Shown here: in pieces, positions 53,453-59,767 of the stretch | Layout: each line of letters opens with the position of its first letter | How positions within the stretch are numbered: the stretch's first letter is position 1 | Source of the DNA: Sphingobacteriaceae bacterium | Lineage (GTDB): Bacteria > Bacillota > Sulfobacillia > Thermaerobacterales > RSA17 | Length of the DNA stretch: 59,767 nucleotides | Assembly: GCA_035303785.1 (NCBI GenBank) | Contig: DATGRI010000028.1 | Coordinates: forward strand, 1-59,767 | Direction: 5' to 3' | The notes under the pieces: generated by a model | Told to the model about the DNA's origin: nothing | What the model saw: only the letters and a program-made list of their open reading frames with translations | Database searches by the model: none | Made by a program: the position numbers and the translations under genes

Positions 53453-53599
53453 GGGCCGGACCGGTCCGCATCAGTAGCCGTACGAAAGAAATTCCCAAAT
53501 TTCGCCCTGCTGCCTATTGACCCCTCACCCGCCAGCTTGATATAAACAAAGCAATTCCGACTAACCTGACTAGAATAGTTGAGTAAGGGGTGAGGTGCT

Positions 53600-54508
53600 G
53601 TGAGTGCAGGTTACGCCAATCCCGTGCTGGTGGAGACGGACTGGCTGGCGGAACGGCTGGAAGAGCCGGGGCTCCAGGTTTTCGAGGTGAGTGAGGACGA
53701 GAGCCTGTATGCCGCCGGTCACATACCGGGGGCCATCAGCCTGAGTTGGACCAAGGATTTGCGCCATCCGGTCATCAGGGATTTCATCGACCAGGAGGCC
53801 TTCTCGGCCCTGATGTCCCGCTACGGGGTGACGCCGGAGACGACGGTGATCCTGTACGGCGACAACAGCAACTGGTTCGCCGCCTATGCCTTCTGGCTCT
53901 TCCGCATGCTGGGCCATCAGAACCTGCGCCTGCTCAATGGCGGGCGGGCCAAGTGGGAAGCCGAGGGGCGCCCCCTGACGACGGAGGTGCCCACGCCGGC
54001 GCCGTCGGTTTACCGGCCGGCCCAGCGCACCGACAACATCAGGGCCTTGGGCACCTACATCAACAGCCGGTTGGGAGAGGCTGACCTGGCCTTGGTGGAC
54101 GTCCGCAGCCCCGAGGAATACAAGGGACTGCGCCTCACGCCGCCCCACCTGCCCAACGAGGGCGCCCAGGTGCCCGGGCGCATCCCCGGCGCCGCCAACA
54201 TCCCGTGGGGCGAGAACGTCCGGCCCGACGGCACCTTCAAGCCGGCCGACGAATTGCGGACCCTGTACGAGAGTCGCGGCATCACACCCGACAAGGAAAT
54301 CATCACCTATTGCCGTATCGGTGAACGGGCGTCGGTTTCTTGGTTTGCCCTCCAGGAACTGCTGGGCTACCCCAAGGTGCGCAACTACGACGGCTCGTGG
54401 ACCGAGTGGGGGAGCATGGTGGGTGTCCCCGTGGAGCGGGAGGCGACTCCCGAAGAACTGGCAACGGGAGCGGCCAACACCGGCGCCGGCGGCTGCGCGG
54501 CCGGCTGA
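53600..54508 (+). CDS. Thiosulfate/3-mercaptopyruvate sulfurtransferase (two-domain rhodanese)
   Basis: A 302-residue protein with two rhodanese domains: an inactive N-terminal one (VLVETDWLAERLEEPGLQVFEV, HIPGAISLSW) and the catalytic C-terminal one with VDVRSPEEYKGLR, GRIPGAANIPW and the active-site loop TYCRIGERAS carrying the persulfide cysteine. The loop CRIGERA resembles thiosulfate-using enzymes. GTG start after GGGGTGAGGTG. It transfers sulfane sulfur, for instance in cyanide or thiosulfate detoxification. Confidence 0.92.
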   Translation: MSAGYANPVLVETDWLAERLEEPGLQVFEVSEDESLYAAGHIPGAISLSWTKDLRHPVIRDFIDQEAFSALMSRYGVTPETTVILYGDNSNWFAAYAFWLFRMLGHQNLRLLNGGRAKWEAEGRPLTTEVPTPAPSVYRPAQRTDNIRALGTYINSRLGEADLALVDVRSPEEYKGLRLTPPHLPNEGAQVPGRIPGAANIPWGENVRPDGTFKPADELRTLYESRGITPDKEIITYCRIGERASVSWFALQELLGYPKVRNYDGSWTEWGSMVGVPVEREATPEELATGAANTGAGGCAAG

Positions 54509-54641
54509 GTTGAGTTTTGGAGCCGGTACAGCCCGGCCGGGAATTCCGCCATGGGCGGACCGGCGGGCCTGAACGGCTCAGGGGAACCCCGCGCGCTGGA
54601 AAGGGGCGCCGGCTGCCGCCGCTCGGGAGGGAGGCTGGGAG

Positions 54642-55619
54642 TTGGCGCCCCTGGCCTTTTTGGGCAAATTCCTGCAGGTCAGTGGGGTTTTCTTTTTGGT
54701 GGGGGGCGGCGTTGCAGCCCCCTGGGTCATGGAGCCCCTGGATCGCGGCCCCCGGCGCCGGCCTTCCGGCGGGCGCCCGGTGGCGGCAGGACGGCCCCCG
54801 GCCGCGGGCATTGTGCTGGTTGGGGCCGGGCTGGTCCTGCTGGGCCCGATCCTGACAGCAGCCGCCACCACCGCCGGTCTGCAGCGGCAGCCGGGCCTGG
54901 GGGCATTCCTGCAAACCTTGGCCATCGTTTTGACCCGCACCGGCGTGGGCCGGGTTTGGCTGGCCGGCACCCTCGTCGCCCTCTTACTGCTGGGGACCGC
55001 CGCCGCAGGTCGAAGAACCCGCGGGCAGGGCGGGAGGCCTATCCCCCCGGCGGTGTTTCATGTCCTATTTCTGGCGGCAATCTTGCTGCAGTCCGGCGGC
55101 GGCCACGCCCGCACCGGCTCCATGCCGTGGCTGTCATGGGCCGCGACGGGCGCTCATTTGATCGCCGCTGCCGCCTGGGGCGGCACCTTGTGGCTGCTGG
55201 CCCTCCTGCCGTGGCGCCGCCTCGCCCGATCACCGGCCGTCTCCTTGGCATCCTTGAACCAGCTGCTCCTGCGCATGTCCCGCCTGGGCACGGGTGTGGT
55301 GGCCGTCTTCCTCCTGACGGGCACCGCCCTGGCGCTGTGGTACGGCCTCAGGCCCGCCACCATGTTCACCACGGTTTACGGCCAGTCCCTGGCGGCCAAG
55401 CTGGTTCTGTTCGTTCTGACGGGGGGTACGGCCCTAATCAACCGATGGCTGCTGATGCCTCAGCTGGAGCGGCTGCCGGCCCATGACGGGGCACCCTCAC
55501 CCCGGGACCGGGCCCGCCTGGTGAGGGCGGTAGGCCTGGTCCTCAGGCTGGAGGCGGTGGGCGTCCTCCTGGTGGCCGCCGTGACGGCCTGGCTAACCCA
55601 GCAGCCGCCGCCCATGTAA
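54642..55619 (+). CDS. copD: CopD-family copper membrane protein
   Basis: A 325-residue integral membrane protein with about eight segments. The C-terminal half has SWAATGAHLIAAAAWGGTLWLLALL, RMSRLGTGVVAVFLLTGTALALWYG and TVYGQSLAAKLVLFVL, the CopD (PF05425) pattern including its histidine in TGAHL. Expected role: copper import or periplasmic copper handling together with CopC. The copC gene lies downstream on the opposite strand, so they converge rather than form one operon. TTG start seven bases after GGAGGGAGG. Confidence 0.83.
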   Translation: MAPLAFLGKFLQVSGVFFLVGGGVAAPWVMEPLDRGPRRRPSGGRPVAAGRPPAAGIVLVGAGLVLLGPILTAAATTAGLQRQPGLGAFLQTLAIVLTRTGVGRVWLAGTLVALLLLGTAAAGRRTRGQGGRPIPPAVFHVLFLAAILLQSGGGHARTGSMPWLSWAATGAHLIAAAAWGGTLWLLALLPWRRLARSPAVSLASLNQLLLRMSRLGTGVVAVFLLTGTALALWYGLRPATMFTTVYGQSLAAKLVLFVLTGGTALINRWLLMPQLERLPAHDGAPSPRDRARLVRAVGLVLRLEAVGVLLVAAVTAWLTQQPPPM

Positions 55620-55637
55620 TCCTGGACCGCAAACAAA

Positions 55638-55666
55638 ACAGGGCCCACCCGTTGGATGGACCCTGT
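55638..55666 (-). terminator. Terminator downstream of copC
   Basis: ACAGGG (55638-55643) with inner CCCA pairs with TGG and CCCTGT (55657-55666). On the minus strand TTTTGTTT follows. Confidence 0.55.
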
Positions 55667-55745
55667 CGCCACTACCAAGTAACCAACGGCACCGCCGGCC
55701 GGTTGCTCACCTAGGTGCTTTGCCTAAATGCTTTACGGAGGCGGC

Positions 55746-56384
55746 TCACCGGCGCCGGCCCCGCAGGATCAACAGCAGCAGGACCAGGATCAGCAGGTAC
55801 CAGATCCAATTCATCCGGCCGCCCTGGCCGTCTTCAGGGGCCTGGTCCGCGTCATCCCCTTGCGCCGGGAGATCCTCGCCGGCTTCGGCTTCGGCCGGCT
55901 CCGCGCCGGCATCGGCATCGGGGTCACCGGCCACGGAGTCGGGCGGGGAATCAGGATCAACGTCGGCCTGGGCCACAGCCTCCTGGGTCACGGCAAAAGG
56001 AATTTCCCCATCCACCAGGTGGCCGTCGGACGACATTACTTCCCAGACGAGGGCGTACTCACCGGCGGCCAAAGCCGGCACATCCAGGAACAAGGTGTTG
56101 CCTTCACCCCGCAGGGACGTGCCTTCCACCGTTTCCCCCTGGGCGTCCACCAAGATGACCTGGCTGACGGCGGGCTCCACCGGCTCGTCGAACTCCAGGC
56201 TGAAGTTGGACGGCAATTCGGTCAAGGTTTCACCGGGCTTGGGCGTTGAGCCGGTCAAGTGGGCATGGGCTCCCCCCAAGCCGGGTAAGACCAGCCCCAT
56301 GCACAGAACAATGCCCAACACAAGAACCCAAACAAGGGTCCGCCTGCCCAGCCTGCCGCCGGGCAGGGCCAACTCACTTCCCAC
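55746..56384 (-). CDS. copC: CopC-domain copper-binding protein with C-terminal membrane anchor
   Basis: A 212-residue exported protein. The signal peptide ends before HAHLTGSTPKPGE, so the mature N-terminus would be a histidine, the usual CopC copper ligand; SSDGHLVDGEIPF supplies the partner Asp/His. The CopC domain spans about 40-135. It is followed by a long Asp/Glu/Ala/Pro-rich linker and a membrane segment WIWYLLILVLLLLIL with a basic tail, as in YcnJ/YcnI-type wall-side proteins. GTG start at 56384 seven bases after AGGAGGTGA; an in-frame start at 56510 would add an implausible leader. Confidence 0.87.
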   Translation of the reverse strand: MGSELALPGGRLGRRTLVWVLVLGIVLCMGLVLPGLGGAHAHLTGSTPKPGETLTELPSNFSLEFDEPVEPAVSQVILVDAQGETVEGTSLRGEGNTLFLDVPALAAGEYALVWEVMSSDGHLVDGEIPFAVTQEAVAQADVDPDSPPDSVAGDPDADAGAEPAEAEAGEDLPAQGDDADQAPEDGQGGRMNWIWYLLILVLLLLILRGRRR

Positions 56385-56474
56385 GTTGCAGTCACCTCCT
56401 CGCATGGGACGACTCTTTCTAGAGACTATGAGCGGCCCGGAAGGGTATGCTTGCCCGGCAGGGACGGGCAGCCA

Positions 56475-56506
56475 AAAAGGGGGCAGCCCCCGCCAGGGGG
56501 CCGCCC
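56475..56506 (-). terminator. Terminator of the metallo-hydrolase gene
   Basis: A GC-rich stem (56482-56490 with 56497-56505, one mismatch) followed on the minus strand by CCCTTTTTGG. Confidence 0.6.
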
Positions 56507-56517
56507 GCAAATACAGG

Positions 56518-57483
56518 TCAGGAGCCTTGCTGCTCCTTTTGCTTCTGCAGGTACTGCCAGTAGAAAACCAGACCGAGGCCGTTCAGGTTTTGGTCGTAGT
56601 TCATGATGGCCTCCACCTGGTCATCCCAGGGGAGCCCCCGGCTCTCCAAGTCGGCCCGGACGTGGTCCAGGAGCAGCCGCTTCATGGTTTCGTGGTCCAC
56701 CGTGTCGGCCTTGTCCAACAGGCTGGTGAAGGCGTCCACCTGCTCCTCCACCCGCTCGGTGACCAGGACGGGATCCATAGTGTTGACGCCGAAGTGGCCG
56801 AACCCGATAAGTTCGGGGCGGATTTCCCGGACCCAGCGGTTGGATGCCTTCATGGCCTCGGGATCAAACTGGTTGGGCGCCGTGGTGGGCAGGATGTAGT
56901 CGTCGCCCGGCTTGCTCAAGTAGGGATAGCGCATGCCGATCTCGTCGGCGGCGAACAGGGCGCCTGTGCCTTCGTCCAGGATCATGAACTGGTGCCGGGC
57001 GTGGCCCCGGGCGTCGATGAAGCGCAGGACGTGGCCGCCCCCCAGATCCAGCCTGTGGTCGGGGTCGACGGCGGTCACCCGCTCCTCGGCCACCGGCTCC
57101 GGCAGGCCGAAATATTCCTCTACCTTGCCGTCGAACACCCCTTGGGCCCCTTGGACCAGGCGGCTGGGGTCCACGATGTGGGCCGCGCCCCGGGGATGGA
57201 CGATGACCTGGGCCTTGGCAAGCTCCTTGACCAAGGTGCCCGTTCCGCCGCCGTGGTCCAGATGGACGTGGGTGGGGATGATATAGGCCACTTCGTCCCG
57301 GGGAATGTTGAGGGCATCCAGCGCGTTCAGCCAGATTTCCGCGCTGCGGGTGGGGCCGGGATCCACGATGGCCGGCCGCGGCGCAAGGACGAGAAAGCCC
57401 GACAGGCGCTCAGGCTCCCCCAGCAGGTTGAGATCCAACATCTTCGTTTCGGCGACAGACAAATCGAAAACTTGTGCGGACAT
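56518..57483 (-). CDS. Metallo-beta-lactamase-fold hydrolase
   Basis: A 321-residue cytoplasmic protein with PTHVHLDHGGGTG (zinc motif HXHXDH), a later ARGHARHQFMI histidine and ADEIGMRYP aspartate. It resembles the glyoxalase II/flavodiiron-like MBL group. The C-terminal ~100 residues form a helical extension (RPELIGFGHFGVNT, VDHETMKRLLLDHVRADLE). Substrate unknown. The ATG at 57483 follows GGAGGGAT; the frame remains open up to 58230, but that part crosses the divergent pyrophosphatase gene. Confidence 0.82.
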   Translation of the reverse strand: MSAQVFDLSVAETKMLDLNLLGEPERLSGFLVLAPRPAIVDPGPTRSAEIWLNALDALNIPRDEVAYIIPTHVHLDHGGGTGTLVKELAKAQVIVHPRGAAHIVDPSRLVQGAQGVFDGKVEEYFGLPEPVAEERVTAVDPDHRLDLGGGHVLRFIDARGHARHQFMILDEGTGALFAADEIGMRYPYLSKPGDDYILPTTAPNQFDPEAMKASNRWVREIRPELIGFGHFGVNTMDPVLVTERVEEQVDAFTSLLDKADTVDHETMKRLLLDHVRADLESRGLPWDDQVEAIMNYDQNLNGLGLVFYWQYLQKQKEQQGS

Positions 57484-57624
57484 GACATCCCTCCATGGCG
57501 GATCCGGCATCTCACCGGCCCTGTTTGCCCATAAACTCCCGTTTCGCCCGCGGCACGGGCTTTCCTTCCCCGGCAGGGAATCGCCCCGGCGCCGGGAACC
57601 ACGACATTGGAGGTATTCAAGCCA

Positions 57625-58155
57625 TTGAACGAACGTACCGATGCAAATCCGGCAGGCCTGCTGGACGACAACGAAGATTTGGTCGTGGACGTGGTCATCG
57701 AGATTCCTCAAGGCAGCCGCAACAAATACGAATACGACCCCGAAACCAAGGCTATGCGCCTGGACCGGGTTCTGTATACGGCCATGCACTACCCCGGCGA
57801 CTACGGCTTCGTACCCGATACCCTGGCGGAAGACGGCGACGCCGTGGATGTGGTGGTGCTCATCTCCAGCCCCACCTTCCCCGGCTGCCGGGTGGCGGCC
57901 CGCATCGTGGGCGCGCTCTTGATGGAAGACGAGGCCGAGGCGGACATCAAGCTGCTGGGGGTGGCGGTGGGCGACCCGCGGCTGCGGCACATCCGCTCGC
58001 TGCAGGATGTGGCGCCCCACCTGTTGGCCGAAGTAGAACATTTCTTTCAGGAGTATAAGCATTTGGAAGGCAAGAGCACTGCCACCGCGGGGTGGCGGGA
58101 CCGGGTGTACGCCCGCAAAATCCTCCTGGAGGCCTACGCCCGTTTTAAAAATTAA
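57625..58155 (+). CDS. ppa: Inorganic pyrophosphatase (family I)
   Basis: A 176-residue cytoplasmic enzyme hydrolysing pyrophosphate to drive biosynthesis. Motifs: VIEIPQGSRNKYEYD, LDRVLYTAMHYPGDYGFVPDT and the Mg-binding signature EDGDAVDVVVL, then the closing HFFQEYKHLEG. The TTG at 57625 lies ten bases after TGGAGGT; a TTG at 57607 overlaps that ribosome site and is less likely. Divergent from the metallo-hydrolase. Confidence 0.95.
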   Translation: MNERTDANPAGLLDDNEDLVVDVVIEIPQGSRNKYEYDPETKAMRLDRVLYTAMHYPGDYGFVPDTLAEDGDAVDVVVLISSPTFPGCRVAARIVGALLMEDEAEADIKLLGVAVGDPRLRHIRSLQDVAPHLLAEVEHFFQEYKHLEGKSTATAGWRDRVYARKILLEAYARFKN

Positions 58156-58263
58156 AGGTATGAAAATTGATTGCAGGTAAGTATCGTTAAGTTGGCGAAC
58201 GGTAAGATGGTGAGCATGGCTCGCGGCCATGGCTATTTTTGTTGGCCCCGTTCAGGCTTCATT

Positions 58264-58275
58264 CAAATATATTTG
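58264..58275. promoter_or_regulatory. Perfect AT-rich palindrome upstream of citrate synthase
   Basis: CAAATATATTTG, a perfect 12-base palindrome in a GC-rich genome, 45 bases before the citrate synthase start. It could be an operator; no regulator can be named. Confidence 0.3.
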
Positions 58276-58319
58276 TACCAGCAACATGGCGAAGGTTGTC
58301 GAGGAGGGAAGGGTACGTC

Positions 58320-59456
58320 ATGTCAGAGACACCCGTAAAGGCCGGCTTAGAAGGCGTCATAGCCGGCAACTCATCCATCAGTTGGGTGGACGGCCAGAAG
58401 GGGAGGCTCATCTACCGGGGGTACGACATTCACGATCTGGCTGAGCACGCCTCCTTCGAAGAAGTTGTCTACCTTCTTTGGTACGGCAAGCTTCCCACCC
58501 GGTCGGAGCTGGAGGCCCTTTCCAATGAGCTGAAGGCCAACCGGCAGCTGCCCGATGAGATCTGGCAGATGATGCGGCTTATCCCCCGCACGGCCAAGCC
58601 CATGGAAGTTCTCCGCACCCTGACTTCTGCTATGTCCGCCTTTGATACCAGCGAGTACAAGGATCAAACCACCCGGGAGGCCAACCTGCATCAGGCCATC
58701 CGCTTGACGGCCTCCATGGCCACCATCGTGGCGGGCTACGAGCGGATGCGCAAGGGCTTGGAGCCGGTGGCTCCCGATCCCGAACTGAACCATGCCGCCA
58801 ACTTCCTGTACATGGTGAAGGGCGAACGGCCCGATGACCTGGAAGCCCGGGCCTTCGACATGGTCCTGGTGCTCCACGCCGACCACGAGTTCAACGCTTC
58901 CACCTTTGCCGCCCGCGTGACGGCGGCCACCCTGTCGGACATGTATTCGGCCATCACCTCGGCCATCGGCGCCCTGAAGGGGCCCCTCCACGGCGGCGCC
59001 AACGAGCAGGTGCTGCGCACCCTGAAGGCGATCGGTGAAGTGGACAAGGCCCGGCAGTGGGTCATCGACGCCTTGGGCCGCCGGGAGCGGATCATGGGCT
59101 TCGGCCACCGGGTCTACAAGACCATGGATCCCCGCGCCATCCACCTGAAGAAGATGTCCCAGGAGCTGGGCCAGCGGGCCGGCGACACCAAGTGGTACGA
59201 GATGTCCGAAGTTATGGAGAAAGTGGTCCACGACGAAAAGGGCCTGTATCCCAACGTGGACTTCTACGCCGCCAGCGTGTACCATTCCCTCGGCTTGGAG
59301 AGCGACGTCTTCACGCCCATCTTCGCCGTCAGCCGGGTGGCGGGCTGGACTGCCCACGTACTGGAGCAGCACGGCGACAATCGCTTGATTCGTCCCCGAA
59401 GCAACTACGTGGGCGACGACAACATGCCCTGGGTGCCGCTGGACCAGCGAGGCTGA
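58320..59456 (+). CDS. gltA: Citrate synthase
   Basis: A 378-residue citrate synthase of the compact Gram-positive/archaeal type. Catalytic residues sit in HADHEFNAST (first His), GFGHRVYK (second His) and NVDFYAASVYHSLG (Asp). GNSSISWVDGQKGRLIYRGYDI near the N-terminus and PRSNYVGDDN at the end are characteristic. The ATG at 58320 follows GAGGAGGGAA. 2-methylcitrate synthase activity cannot be excluded from sequence alone. Confidence 0.95.
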   Translation: MSETPVKAGLEGVIAGNSSISWVDGQKGRLIYRGYDIHDLAEHASFEEVVYLLWYGKLPTRSELEALSNELKANRQLPDEIWQMMRLIPRTAKPMEVLRTLTSAMSAFDTSEYKDQTTREANLHQAIRLTASMATIVAGYERMRKGLEPVAPDPELNHAANFLYMVKGERPDDLEARAFDMVLVLHADHEFNASTFAARVTAATLSDMYSAITSAIGALKGPLHGGANEQVLRTLKAIGEVDKARQWVIDALGRRERIMGFGHRVYKTMDPRAIHLKKMSQELGQRAGDTKWYEMSEVMEKVVHDEKGLYPNVDFYAASVYHSLGLESDVFTPIFAVSRVAGWTAHVLEQHGDNRLIRPRSNYVGDDNMPWVPLDQRG

Positions 59457-59500
59457 GTTCCGGGGGGTTACACGGGGTCACGGGGAAGCATTTGCCAACA

Positions 59501-59533
59501 GGCCGTGGGTGGCCAGCCACCCACGGCCTTTTT
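59501..59533. terminator. Terminator downstream of citrate synthase
   Basis: GGCCGTGGGTGG (59501-59512) pairs with CCACCCACGGCC (59517-59528), four-base loop, followed by TTTTT on the plus strand. Confidence 0.88.
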
Positions 59534-59547
59534 GCCTGCAGCGGCCG

Positions 59548-59767
59548 TCAAACGAGACGCCGCAGTAATTCATCCCGGTCGCCGGGCAGGAAGTCGATGA
59601 GGGGCACTTCCAACATGGTATAAGCCCCGGGGCGCTGGCGCAGGCAGGCCCGGGCGGCGGCCACCATGATCTGGGCCGTCAAGGCCGGGTTTTGAATCTG
59701 CATGGAAAAGCTGAAGCGCTGGTTGTGGGTCTGGCCCGAGACGCCCTTGCGCTGGATTTCCACGCCG
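59548..59767 (-). CDS. C-terminus of a diaminopimelate-dehydrogenase-like protein (partial)
   Basis: The last 72 residues of a gene that continues beyond the window. They read [42 protein letters not shown] and end ELLRRLV. This pattern fits the end of meso-diaminopimelate dehydrogenases, which make meso-DAP in one step for lysine and peptidoglycan. With so little sequence, the assignment is tentative, and a related NAD(P)-dependent dehydrogenase is possible. Confidence 0.55.
   Translation of the reverse strand, partial: GVEIQRKGVSGQTHNQRFSFSMQIQNPALTAQIMVAAARACLRQRPGAYTMLEVPLIDFLPGDRDELLRRLV

Noticed and set aside
57484-58230. N-terminal extension of the 56.5-kb metallo-hydrolase to 570 residues
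   Set aside because: The extension is antisense to the pyrophosphatase gene; the ATG at 57483 has a GGAGGGAT ribosome site and begins the domain.

Overview
The window is one contiguous, GC-rich chromosomal stretch with no rRNA, tRNA, transposase, phage gene or CRISPR array that I could recognise. It looks like a high-GC, spore-forming member of the Bacillota (Symbiobacterium / Thermaerobacter / Limnochordia type; this placement is inference). Supporting evidence: a T-box leader in front of an ilv-leu operon, a SAM-I riboswitch on metE, MntR/Zur-type metal control, a CotF-like spore coat protein, lipoproteins with classic lipoboxes, SLH-domain surface proteins, strong AGGAGG ribosome sites and frequent GTG/TTG starts.

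Layout. 0-8 kb: end of a trans-sulfuration enzyme, metE with S-box, a TrpB2-like synthase, a DUF3006/ComEC-like metallohydrolase pair, and a TPP-riboswitch operon tenA-thiD. 8-18 kb: metal homeostasis, with mntR divergent from a manganese-type ABC operon whose permease is fused to a DtxR-like regulator, and a zinc operon znuA-zur-znuC-znuB; between them a lipoprotein, a coat protein, a 5'-damaged SLH gene and queT. 18-25 kb: a phosphodiester-glycosidase/SLH surface protein, prsA, and a PlsY-like/acyl-ACP-reductase-like fusion next to a zinc alcohol dehydrogenase. 25-30 kb: a branched-chain amino acid type ABC transporter with LivM, LivG and LivF fused into one polypeptide. 30-38 kb: saccharopine-dehydrogenase-like reductase, aspartate kinase, M42 aminopeptidase, a PoxB-like TPP enzyme divergent from a stand-alone glutamate-synthase FMN domain, and a D-2-hydroxyacid dehydrogenase. 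38-40 kb: a mosaic SLH gene, an SLH relic and large hairpins. 40-48 kb: ilvN-ilvC-leuA-leuB-ilvB-leuC-leuD behind a T-box leader. 48-59.8 kb: acuC, a gamma-glutamyltransferase-like gene, a UPF0173 hydrolase, a YbaK-type deacylase, a repeat-rich non-coding island of about 0.9 kb, a rhodanese, copD/copC, another metallo-hydrolase, pyrophosphatase, citrate synthase and the end of a diaminopimelate-dehydrogenase-like gene.

The main logic is amino-acid supply (Met, Trp, Ile/Val/Leu, the aspartate family), each guarded by an RNA switch where a leader can be seen, plus separate manganese, zinc and copper handling. Items most worth a second look are the PlsY-like/acyl-reductase fusion with its own operator-bearing promoter and neighbouring alcohol dehydrogenase, the permease-regulator fusion in the manganese operon, the LivM-G-F triple fusion, the promoter-plus-terminator unit just upstream of the T-box, and the repeat island at 52.7-53.5 kb.
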